Shown in pieces: positions 35,444-43,761 of a DNA stretch of 63,447 nt. Location of the stretch: positions 1 through 63,447 of the forward strand of contig PLZV01000042.1 in assembly GCA_003152315.1 (NCBI GenBank). The letters run 5' to 3'. A model generated the notes under the pieces. The model did no database searches. It saw only the letters and a program-made list of their open reading frames with translations, and was not told the origin of the DNA. The DNA is from Verrucomicrobiota bacterium. GTDB taxonomy: Bacteria; Verrucomicrobiota; Verrucomicrobiia; Palsa-1439. Position 1 is the stretch's first letter. Every line of letters starts with the position of its first letter. The position numbers and the translations under genes are program-made.

Positions 35444-38400
35444 ATGGGCGTGCGGGCGGTGTTGCTGCTCCTTTGGCTCGTCATTTCCACGCGGGTTGTT
35501 GCCGCCGATAGCCCGAGTCTTCTGTTTTATGTTTCCGGCGAGAAAGGCACGACTGCCGACTTTTCCGCGGGTGGCACGCCGGAACCAAACTTTGATTCCG
35601 AGGTAACAACCATTCCCGATGGCGCGAAGGGCGCGGCGCTTCGTTGTGGTGATCTTCAGCGGCTCGCCTGGTGGGCTCCCGGCAATATCTACGCGCAGCG
35701 CGGCACGCTTTCGTTCTTCTGGCGTTCGCGGTATCCCGTCGGGCCGACAGAGTTTCCCATTTTCCGTGTCGGCTATGCTGACCATTCAAGTTGGGACATG
35801 GTTTTCCTGCGCATCGACTACAATGGGCACGGCTTCGACGCGTTCGTGACTGACGCGAGCCTTGCGCGCACGCGTGTGTCGGTCACGGTCGATCCGTTTC
35901 CCAAGCCCGATGAGTGGGTGCATCTCGCGCTCGCGTGGGACGAGACGCGCGGGATTCGTTTCTATGTGAACGGCAAACTTGCCGCGAAGAAGGAAACGGT
36001 GGCTGTCTATAACGCGGCGCTCGACCAATTCGGTCCGCACTCGCGCATCATCAGCCCGCACAACGTCCAAAGTGATTACAACTTCGTGCGCGGCGGCGAC
36101 ATCGACGAAATCCGCATTTATGATCGCATGCTCGACGACGCGTCCGTCGCCACGCTCGCAAACGGCGACGCGCCGACAGACCTCAAGCCGTTGTCGGCCC
36201 GCAAACTCGACGATACCCGCTGGCGCGACGAATGGTGGCTTCGCTACGGGTGGAACCGGGCAGATGATCCGCCGCCCTATCTCACCCACACCGAGACAAC
36301 AGTGCGTAAGGTTGAGATTCACGACGCTTACGATTTGAAGCGTTGGTGGTGGAAAGCGTGCGACGGCATCCGCGAGACGACCTGGCCCGGGGTTTACAAC
36401 CGTTCACGTCTGCCAGGGCGCAACGATTACTTTCAGTTGCCGGACTGGGACTGTTACGTTCAATCGGGAAAATCGATCACGTTCCTCATGCCTGACGAGC
36501 CGTGGAACCATCTTGAGATCTCCGGCGCGGCGTGGGGAAAGATGGAATTGCTGAAGCCGGAGGCCGCGAACGACGGCCCGGCGGAATCGACGCTCTTCGA
36601 TCGTCCCCAAGGACAGGAAAAGACCATTCACCATTTCGCGGCGCCGATCATTGGCCGCAAAATCCGTTTCACCAATGTCGAGCAGGAGGAACCCATTGGC
36701 GAACTCGTGGCTTACAATGTGACCGCTGGCCGCGAGCCCGTGGGCAGTGCCAAGCTTGCCCACCGGCTCACCGCCGCCGCGCCGACCAACCACAGCCTCG
36801 ATTCGCTTGTGACGTTTATCAATGGCCGCTATGCGCCAGACGAACGGGCAATCATGGTCGCGCAGCCCACGGACACTAATTCCGCTGCATTCGTCACGAG
36901 CACGGCCAGCACGGGGCAATTCCTGCCCATCGTCCATATTCTCGTGCCGGATAACTGGGATAATATCGACGGGCTCGACGGCATTGCGATTGATTTGCCG
37001 GCGCTCAAGGTGAAGCCGACGCACGGGGAGTTGTTCCCGCTCAATATTCAGGTCAAAGACCCGCTTTGGCCGCTGCGGAACATGTTCGACTTTACGTTTA
37101 GCGTGAAACCCGGTGAGGCGAGGACGCTTTGGCTGGACCTGCGCGACCGCATCCTGCCGCCCGGTAAAAACCTTTACCTCACCATTGCCGGTGCTGGCGG
37201 AGATTTTGGCGTGGCGTCGCTCGAAGGGACCAAGCTTCGACTCGTATTCAAGCCCCGTGCGGAGGCGCGTGTTGAGCACGAACTCGACCGCTTCACACAG
37301 GTGAAAGACTGCTACGCGCAGCTTGTGGAAGAGCATCCGCACAGCCCGAAGTTCAATCTCTGGAACCGGTTCGAGACCGACCTTACCGATCTCTTGCGGG
37401 TCAACCCGGAGCATGCTCTTGGCCGTAAATACGCCGCCGTCGAATTGGGCCGGCCAGATTTGCCATTCCAGCAGCCAAAGCCACCCGACGGCGTGCCGCT
37501 GTGGGCTTTCTGCCAGGTTGAGCTGCTTGGTCGCGTGAAAAAGTTTGTGCTTTGGTACATCGACAATCGCCAGGTTGAGTATGGCGATTTTGGCGGCGGG
37601 ATATCCGATGACGTTGACCTGCTCAACACGTGGCCGGGTGTCGCGCTGATGGGCTGCGAGCCGGAGAAGATCCGGAAATCGCTGCATGCGCTGCTCGAGG
37701 CCGCGTTCAACAACGGCATGTTCACCGCCGGTCTCCCGACCATTCAAACTGACGAATTGCACAGCAACGAGGAGGGCATCGGCTGCCTCAATGCGAACAT
37801 GATTCTCGAGTACGGCAGTCCGCGCCAGCTTGAGCGCGCCATGGTCACTCAACTTGGCGTCGCAGACCTGACCGGCATCAATGCCGCGGGTCATCGGCAT
37901 TTCCGCACGTCTTATTTCAATGGCAAAAAGATGTCGACCGACGATCCTTGGGGTTATGCAAAGGCGTATTCCTATCTCGTGCTTGCGCCCGGTCAGATGA
38001 TCGTCGATTTCAACGGCAACCCGACGACAAAGAAAATTGACCTTGAACTTGCCGACGGCCTACTAGCCCACCGTCGCCAGGATGCTGATGGTCATTACAT
38101 CCTCCCCAGCGCGATACATTTTGTGGACGACAAGGACAGTGTCGCGACGCGCGCCTATTTCCCGTGGCCGGTTTTCTGGAGCGCGTGGAAGTGGACGGGC
38201 GACCGCAAATACCTCGACCCGATTTTCGACGGTGGCACGACGTCGCTCATGCAATTGAATGCCAACGCTCTCGATATCCTTGATATTCGCAAGACGTGGG
38301 GGCCGCGCATCCAGTCGGGCGAAACGGGTCGGCCCGGCGAAACGCGTCCGAAAGACGGCCGCGGGGCGGCGCGTTCCAACAACTACCGCAATTCGAGCAT

Positions 38401-39238
38401 GGAGCAATTCTCGTGGCAGTTGACCGGGGAAAAGTCGCATCTCGAAAAACTCTATGCCTCACAGATCGAGGAATGTGATCTCCTCGATTACATCGGCACC
38501 GAAGGCAGCCTGTGGATCGACCGCGTCGGCGTGCCTTACGCCGATTTGCAGCGGGCGCGGCTCGGCGGCATCGCGCTAGTGCGCAACCACGAGTTCCCGG
38601 GTCACATCATCAGTTGGAAATTCTCGGCACCGGCGAACGACCAAAGCGTCGCCGTCCTGGTTCCCAATGCCACTCCCACGAGTTTCAAGGTGATCGCATA
38701 CAATGTCGAGACCGTGCCCGTACACGCAACCATGACCGGATGGAACATCGAACCCGGCGTTTGGGAAATCACCCAAGGCATCGACACCAACAATGACGAC
38801 GTTGCCGACCAGTCGTTAACGAGATGGACGAACACTTTCGAGCGCACGAGCAGCCTTGAATTTACGTTCGCCCCGCGCGCGACCACGGTGCTCACACTCA
38901 AGCTCAAGACACCCGGCACGCCGTATTGGGAACGCCACGACCTCGGTCTCGATCGCGAAGACATAGAGGTGCTGGGCCGGGAAGTGCGCGTTCGTGTCCA
39001 CAGCCTGGGCTCGGTGCCGTCGCCCGAAACCACAGTGGTCTTTCGCGACCGCGCCGGCAAAATCATCGCTACTGAGAAAATCGGTCCGTTGCCGGCGCCC
39101 GTTGATTTGTATCCGAAGACAACCGATATCGTGCTCACGTTGCCGGAGGGCGCGGAGGCGGCTGGTGGCACGGTGGAGATTGATCCCGACCACCGGATTG
39201 AGGAAATCACCCGGCTGAACAATGCCGTGAAGTTGTAA
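35444..39238 (+). CDS. Very large secreted protein with N-terminal LamG-like domain
   Basis: A protein of about 1,264 residues with a signal peptide (1-21, ending V-V-A-A-D). An N-terminal LamG/concanavalin-like domain (about 30-240) includes W-V-H-L-A-L-A-W-D-E...I-R-F-Y-V-N-G and D-E-I-R-I-Y-D-R-M-L. The long middle and C-terminal parts contain Trp/Tyr-rich helical stretches that could be an (alpha/alpha)-toroid enzyme domain such as a polysaccharide lyase, but I recognise no catalytic motif. The start at 35444 is preferred for the signal peptide; it lies 20 bases after mnmA. A carbohydrate-related role is inferred. Confidence 0.75.
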   Translation: MGVRAVLLLLWLVISTRVVAADSPSLLFYVSGEKGTTADFSAGGTPEPNFDSEVTTIPDGAKGAALRCGDLQRLAWWAPGNIYAQRGTLSFFWRSRYPVGPTEFPIFRVGYADHSSWDMVFLRIDYNGHGFDAFVTDASLARTRVSVTVDPFPKPDEWVHLALAWDETRGIRFYVNGKLAAKKETVAVYNAALDQFGPHSRIISPHNVQSDYNFVRGGDIDEIRIYDRMLDDASVATLANGDAPTDLKPLSARKLDDTRWRDEWWLRYGWNRADDPPPYLTHTETTVRKVEIHDAYDLKRWWWKACDGIRETTWPGVYNRSRLPGRNDYFQLPDWDCYVQSGKSITFLMPDEPWNHLEISGAAWGKMELLKPEAANDGPAESTLFDRPQGQEKTIHHFAAPIIGRKIRFTNVEQEEPIGELVAYNVTAGREPVGSAKLAHRLTAAAPTNHSLDSLVTFINGRYAPDERAIMVAQPTDTNSAAFVTSTASTGQFLPIVHILVPDNWDNIDGLDGIAIDLPALKVKPTHGELFPLNIQVKDPLWPLRNMFDFTFSVKPGEARTLWLDLRDRILPPGKNLYLTIAGAGGDFGVASLEGTKLRLVFKPRAEARVEHELDRFTQVKDCYAQLVEEHPHSPKFNLWNRFETDLTDLLRVNPEHALGRKYAAVELGRPDLPFQQPKPPDGVPLWAFCQVELLGRVKKFVLWYIDNRQVEYGDFGGGISDDVDLLNTWPGVALMGCEPEKIRKSLHALLEAAFNNGMFTAGLPTIQTDELHSNEEGIGCLNANMILEYGSPRQLERAMVTQLGVADLTGINAAGHRHFRTSYFNGKKMSTDDPWGYAKAYSYLVLAPGQMIVDFNGNPTTKKIDLELADGLLAHRRQDADGHYILPSAIHFVDDKDSVATRAYFPWPVFWSAWKWTGDRKYLDPIFDGGTTSLMQLNANALDILDIRKTWGPRIQSGETGRPGETRPKDGRGAARSNNYRNSSMEQFSWQLTGEKSHLEKLYASQIEECDLLDYIGTEGSLWIDRVGVPYADLQRARLGGIALVRNHEFPGHIISWKFSAPANDQSVAVLVPNATPTSFKVIAYNVETVPVHATMTGWNIEPGVWEITQGIDTNNDDVADQSLTRWTNTFERTSSLEFTFAPRATTVLTLKLKTPGTPYWERHDLGLDREDIEVLGREVRVRVHSLGSVPSPETTVVFRDRAGKIIATEKIGPLPAPVDLYPKTTDIVLTLPEGAEAAGGTVEIDPDHRIEEITRLNNAVKL

Positions 39239-39245
39239 CGGCGGG

Positions 39246-39977
39246 TCACTTCTCCGATATGCGCCGCAGGGCGTCAGGGTTCAGCGGCAGGGGACTGAAC
39301 CGGACTTCCTTGATGCTACCCTTGAACCAAAAGACGCGATTGAGGCGCACACCGAGCGACATGCGGCCATCTGCCATCGGCGCGAAATCGACCGGGCCTT
39401 CCAGCTCCTTTTGGCCGTTGACATAGTCCGACATAGTTTTCCCATCGTACACCAACGCGACCCACGTCCATCTTCCCGTCGGATGCCGCCTGGTGCGGTC
39501 GAGCAACGGGCGACCGTTGTCGCCGGAATGCAGATAGGTGTCCAAACTCCACGACAGGCTGCTAATGAGCCGGGTTTCGATCATGATCCGGCTATCACGC
39601 TCGTCCTGAATATGGACGAAGCGCTGCGCGCGCGGGCCGTCGGCATCGGGACGGAACAGAATCTCGATGGTGAATTTCGAAAGACCGCGGAGCGGGTTGA
39701 CCGGCAGGATGAGACCGTCGTTCTTGCCGTTGAACAGCAACGCCGGTCCGCCGGTGGCGGCACTCGCGATTCGCGGCGCGCCGAGCACCCGTGGCCGGTG
39801 TCCGCCGATTGATTCCGCGTTGTCGACGGTCCACACGACGGGTGGTTGCGAGTTGATGGAGAAGTTGTTTTCCGCGCGTAATTCGGTTCTCACACTGACA
39901 AAAGTCTGCATTACGAGCAACAGACCCAAGCGGCCAGCCTTCGATTGTGCCGCAACAGCGAAGCGCATACGTTGCAT
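39246..39977 (-). CDS. Secreted LamG-domain protein
   Basis: A 243-residue protein with a signal segment and a LamG/concanavalin domain: F-T-I-E-I-L-F-R-P, W-T-W-V-A-L-V-Y-D-G-K...Y-V-N-G-Q-K, and G-S-I-K-E-V-R-F-S-P. Such domains bind glycans or proteins. It faces the large LamG protein tail to tail with seven bases between stops. The start M-Q-R-M-R-F at 39977 gives the best signal peptide. Confidence 0.7.
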   Translation of the reverse strand: MQRMRFAVAAQSKAGRLGLLLVMQTFVSVRTELRAENNFSINSQPPVVWTVDNAESIGGHRPRVLGAPRIASAATGGPALLFNGKNDGLILPVNPLRGLSKFTIEILFRPDADGPRAQRFVHIQDERDSRIMIETRLISSLSWSLDTYLHSGDNGRPLLDRTRRHPTGRWTWVALVYDGKTMSDYVNGQKELEGPVDFAPMADGRMSLGVRLNRVFWFKGSIKEVRFSPLPLNPDALRRISEK

Positions 39978-40139
39978 GTCCGTGTCCTCCGGTTGGTTAT
40001 TCGACCCGTCGCGCCCGATGATAAGCAGGGCGGCCATAGGAGTCGAGGTTGGAGTGGGTGCGCCATCTTGTTATTGACGATGCGTGTAGGATGGCTAGAC
40101 TGCGCGGAGGCTGGTCAACAAAACCCACAGGAGATTATT

Positions 40140-40445
40140 ATGAGAATGCTTTTGGATATCACGATTCCACACGAACCATTCAATTCGCTTGTCCGCAAAG
40201 GCGTGACCGGCAAGAAGCTCGGCGAGATATTGGATGCGCTCAAGCCCGAGGCGGTTTATTTCAGCGAGCACGATGGCAAGCGCGGCGCGGTCGTCATCGT
40301 GGACGTGGCCGATCCCTCGCGGATTCCTGCCATCGCCGAGCCGTGGTTCCTGACCTTCAACGCGGACGTCAAATTCCGCATCGCGATGACGCCGGACGAC
40401 CTGAAGAAAGCCGGTCTCGACGCGCTCGACAAGAAATGGGCGTAG
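40140..40445 (+). CDS. Small conserved alpha/beta protein
   Basis: A 101-residue protein (M-R-M-L-L-D-I-T-I-P-H-E-P-F-N-S) with predicted strands and helices like a ferredoxin-type or dimeric alpha/beta-barrel fold. Similar proteins are widespread and are sometimes mislabelled pantothenate synthetase. AGGAG lies seven bases before the ATG, which decides the start against an upstream open frame. The function is unknown. Confidence 0.75.
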   Translation: MRMLLDITIPHEPFNSLVRKGVTGKKLGEILDALKPEAVYFSEHDGKRGAVVIVDVADPSRIPAIAEPWFLTFNADVKFRIAMTPDDLKKAGLDALDKKWA

Positions 40446-40457
40446 AAGAGGAGACCC

Positions 40458-41510
40458 TCAAACTCTTTTTGAGGCTTCTTTCGCGAGCAGCACGCGTTTC
40501 CGCTTGAGGCCCCAGCGGTAGCCGGCGAGGTCGCCATTTTCGCGGACGACGCGATGGCAGGGGATGAGCAGGGCGGTGGGATTGGTGGCGCAGGCTCGGG
40601 CGGCGGCGCGGATGGCTTTCGGGCGGCCGGCCGCTTTCGCAATTTGTTTGTAGGAACGCGTCTCGCCATAGGGGATCGACCGCAAGGCGGTCCAGACGCG
40701 CGATTGAAAGGCGGTGGCGCGGACGTCCAGCGGGAGATCCAACCGGGGTTGGTGGCCGTCGAGGTGGCGGAGGATCGAACGCGTCCAGGAATGAAGCTTT
40801 GGTCCGCCCCGCTGAAGATCGGCGGCGGAGAATTCCTCACGTAATGAACGCTCGAGGGTGGCGACGCTGTCGCTGAAGCTGACCATGCAGATACCTTTGT
40901 CCGTGGCCGCAACCAGCATGCGGCCCAGCGTGCATTTGACGGTGAGGTAATGGATGCGGGTTAGTTCTCCGCCCTGACGGTAACGAGTGGGCGTCATGCC
41001 GAGGCGACTTGCGGTACGTTCGTAGGCGCGGCTGCTGGAACCGTAGCCGGCGGCGTACACGGCAGCGGTGGCGGATGGTCCCTTTTTGAGTTGCTGTTTG
41101 AAGGTGCGGAAGCGGAAGGCATCGGCGTATTCGCGAGGCGAGACGCCGAGGGCGCGCTTGAAAATGCGTTGCAGGTGGAACGGGCTGAGGCCAACCTTGT
41201 CACTCAATGCGGCGAGGCTGAGCGGTTCTTCAAGATCGGCTTCAAGCAATCGACAGACACGCGTCACCATTGCGGCGTGCGCGGAAACTTCGCGCGGATG
41301 GCAGCGGCGGCAGGCGCGGAATCCATTCTGCTCGGCGGCGTCGCACGTGGGAAAGTAGACGACCTGACGCCGGGCAGGTCGGCGAGCGGGGCAGGAGGGG
41401 CGGCAGTAGATGCCGGTGGAACGCACCGCGAAGACAAATTGCCCGTCGGCGTTTACCTCGCGCTTCTGTACGAGCTTCCAGCGCTGGTCATCGTGTTCGA
41501 CTGTTTTCAT
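40458..41510 (-). CDS. ada: Ada, bifunctional methylphosphotriester/O6-methylguanine-DNA methyltransferase and regulator
   Basis: A 350-residue protein. The N-terminal zinc domain uses C36, C40, C67 and C70 with methyl-acceptor C36. An AraC-type HTH pair follows (about 75-175). The C-terminal alkyltransferase has the acceptor C318 in I-P-C-H-R-V. It repairs alkylated DNA and activates its own regulon when methylated. The first eleven codons and the upstream 50 bp recur at 46007-46095. Confidence 0.95.
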   Translation of the reverse strand: MKTVEHDDQRWKLVQKREVNADGQFVFAVRSTGIYCRPSCPARRPARRQVVYFPTCDAAEQNGFRACRRCHPREVSAHAAMVTRVCRLLEADLEEPLSLAALSDKVGLSPFHLQRIFKRALGVSPREYADAFRFRTFKQQLKKGPSATAAVYAAGYGSSSRAYERTASRLGMTPTRYRQGGELTRIHYLTVKCTLGRMLVAATDKGICMVSFSDSVATLERSLREEFSAADLQRGGPKLHSWTRSILRHLDGHQPRLDLPLDVRATAFQSRVWTALRSIPYGETRSYKQIAKAAGRPKAIRAAARACATNPTALLIPCHRVVRENGDLAGYRWGLKRKRVLLAKEASKRV

Positions 41511-41566
41511 CTGCCGACACGATACGCCTAAATTCGGAATGCGACTATCCGCTTCTTGCGGTCAAA
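41478..41566. repeat. Direct repeat, copy 1 (ada 5' end and promoter region)
   Basis: An 89-bp stretch covering ada codons 1-11 and upstream DNA. It recurs in the same orientation at 46007-46095, with about ten differences. The two secreted-protein genes lie between the copies. Confidence 0.85.
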
Positions 41567-41577
41567 CAGGAGCGAAC

Positions 41578-43452
41578 TTACGGCACGAGCCGCACGCGGT
41601 AGTAACGGGCAGGGAAGTTAGTGGCGGCACCGAGGTCGAGGTAGTTGGTTACCGTGCCGAGTGTGTTGGTGACGATAAAGACGTCAGTAAAGTTGTTTGT
41701 CTGGTAGCTTCCGTCCGCGGTTCCCGCAGTGCTCTGCAAGGCATTGGTCGTGCCGGTGCCGGGTAGCCAGGCAACCCGCACGTCAACGCCTTCCACATGG
41801 ATGTCGGTGATGCGGAACGGCGACGAACGTATGTCAGTAGGATCTGTGCCTGCTTGATACTCCTGCAAATTGGTGAACCCGTCGCCGTCGGCGTCAGCGT
41901 TGGCGTCCGCCGCGTTGAACGGGTTTAAGCCGTGTGACTGCTCGAAACCATTGGGCATTCCGTCGCCATCCTGATCCTTCGCCGGGTCGAGGAGTGGCTG
42001 GACGGATAGCTCGACGCTGTTGGATTCGCTGTTCCCGCACGCGTCGCTGGCACGGCAGACAAAGTAATACGTAATCGGATTCGTGCTGCCGGGATCGAGT
42101 GACGCGATGAACACCGGCGGCGCGCTCACCTGGGCGACCGGCGACGCAAAGTTCTCGGCGCCCGGGGTCGTTGCCTGAAACACCTTGTACGTCATCGGCC
42201 CGGTGCCAGTGGCGGCGGCCCACGTCAGCGTCGCGCTTTCGACGGCGGCCGTCACGCCGGTAAGGCCACCGAAAGACGGCGGGACGGTGTAGGTGAAGCC
42301 ATTGAGGACCGCAGCGGTTTGCGTGTCGGGATTGGTGACGACAACATTCTTTGCGCCGGCAGATCCCGCGGGCGTCGTGGCGGTGAGTGTGTTGGCGGTG
42401 ACGTACACCACGTTACTGGCGGGGATGCCGCCGACGGTCACGATGGCGCCACTGACGAAATTGCTCCCGCTGATGGTGATTGCCGTGCCGCCGGACAGGC
42501 CCCCGCAGCCGGGCGTGACGTTGGTGATGCCGGGGAACGGATTGAACAGGTCGCTGAGGTCGGTGGCATTGGTCGCGCCGCGCAGGAAGGGGGTAACGTT
42601 GAAGATTTCCTGCATCGTTCGGAGTGTCGAACTATGCGTGTAATGGACGGTGTTGGAGTAGGCGCCGCCCCTGGCGAGGCGAGAGAGAATGATCATGCCA
42701 ATCGGGCCGTCGCTGCTGCTGGTCCCCTCATCCCAGACGATGAAAATCGCGCCGCCGTTGGTATAGGCCTGGGAGTTGAGGATCTTCGGGATATTGATCG
42801 ATAGCCAGGTATCGCCTTGCTTGATCGCGTCATTCACCGGCGCGGCGGTGTCGTGCATGTCGTTGGTCAGGTTCGGGGTAATAAAGTTGTAGCGGGTGAC
42901 GGTGTTGTTCTGAAGATCGGTCGCCAACTCGGTGTAGGGGCGGACATTGGCGATGCAGTAAGCCGAGCTGGAGGTATTGGTGTTCGTGACGTCGTCAAAG
43001 TACACCATCGGATTGTGTTTCGGCGCGTACTTGTTAACCGCCGTGAGCGGACAGACGGAGCCCGTGATGTCCTCCTGGTAGGAAGTCCACGAGATGCCCG
43101 CATTATTGAGCAGTGTCACGAGATGATTGGTGGTGCTCTGGTGGCCGGCGGAGGGATCCTCATCAACGGTGATCCCGAAGTTCGAGCCAGCCTCCAACCA
43201 CAGGTAGTTCGGTAAACTCGGGTGAAGGCCCGGGGGCGTGAAATACTGCTCCGCGTGCGAGGCTATCGGCAGGAGATTGTTATTGATGTACGGGGCCGAT
43301 GAACTCCCCTTGATGTTAGACCAACTGCGGTTCTCCATCAAGATGATGAAGACCGTCTGGACGTCCTGCAGGGAGGCCTCCGCGCGCAAAGCCACGAAGG
43401 TCAACGGGGCGAGCACCAGAAGCGTCAGCCAGTATTTTCGAAACAAATCCAA
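41578..43452 (-). CDS. Secreted phosphoesterase with IPT/TIG, EF-hand-like and C-terminal beta domains
   Basis: A 624-residue protein with a signal peptide (about 1-27). The first part (about 28-310) resembles the phospholipase C/acid phosphatase phosphoesterase family: I-L-M-E-N-R-S-W, L-H-P-S-L-P-N-Y-L-W-L and a later W-D-E-G-T. An IPT/TIG-like domain follows (about 310-390), then an fn3-like segment. A calcium-binding D-Q-D-G-D-G-M-P-N-G-F-E repeat and a C-terminal tail ending A-R-Y-Y-R-V-R-L-V-P complete it. The tail is nearly the same as that of the divergent neighbour. Confidence 0.82.
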   Translation of the reverse strand: MDLFRKYWLTLLVLAPLTFVALRAEASLQDVQTVFIILMENRSWSNIKGSSSAPYINNNLLPIASHAEQYFTPPGLHPSLPNYLWLEAGSNFGITVDEDPSAGHQSTTNHLVTLLNNAGISWTSYQEDITGSVCPLTAVNKYAPKHNPMVYFDDVTNTNTSSSAYCIANVRPYTELATDLQNNTVTRYNFITPNLTNDMHDTAAPVNDAIKQGDTWLSINIPKILNSQAYTNGGAIFIVWDEGTSSSDGPIGMIILSRLARGGAYSNTVHYTHSSTLRTMQEIFNVTPFLRGATNATDLSDLFNPFPGITNVTPGCGGLSGGTAITISGSNFVSGAIVTVGGIPASNVVYVTANTLTATTPAGSAGAKNVVVTNPDTQTAAVLNGFTYTVPPSFGGLTGVTAAVESATLTWAAATGTGPMTYKVFQATTPGAENFASPVAQVSAPPVFIASLDPGSTNPITYYFVCRASDACGNSESNSVELSVQPLLDPAKDQDGDGMPNGFEQSHGLNPFNAADANADADGDGFTNLQEYQAGTDPTDIRSSPFRITDIHVEGVDVRVAWLPGTGTTNALQSTAGTADGSYQTNNFTDVFIVTNTLGTVTNYLDLGAATNFPARYYRVRLVP

Positions 43453-43645
43453 GTATTACTCTTCAATCTCCAGCTTACGCTGTCCGTGCATTATGCGATC
43501 CGCGAGGTGGACGGAGAGTAGACTACAGGCCAGCAAAAGTCAAGAAAACTGAAGTCGTCTCCTGTCTTGCAGAGTCGTACCTCTTATTCTTCTAGACAAA
43601 TCCAGAGGCCTTTGTTGTACTGGCCTGCGGAGAAGCGTGGGTCGC

Positions 43646-43741
43646 AGCCGCCTTGCCACTGTCACCAGCTACGTCGATGTCGGCGATGCCACCGGTTTTC
43701 CCGCTCGCTACTACTGCGTGTGGGTACGCCGTAAGGTTTGA
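43646..43741 (+). pseudogene. Remnant of a C-terminal R-Y-Y-R beta-domain gene
   Basis: Read on the plus strand, the last codons before a TGA at 43739-43741 give T-S-Y-V-D-V-G-D-A-T-G-F-P-A-R-Y-Y-C, close to T-N-Y-L-D-L-G-A-A-T-N-F-P-A-R-Y-Y-R of the neighbouring secreted proteins. Upstream homology is lost. It lies in the 309-bp gap between the two divergent genes and marks a third, deleted relative. Confidence 0.7.
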
Positions 43742-43761
43742 TGGCGCGAGGGAAAGGGATT

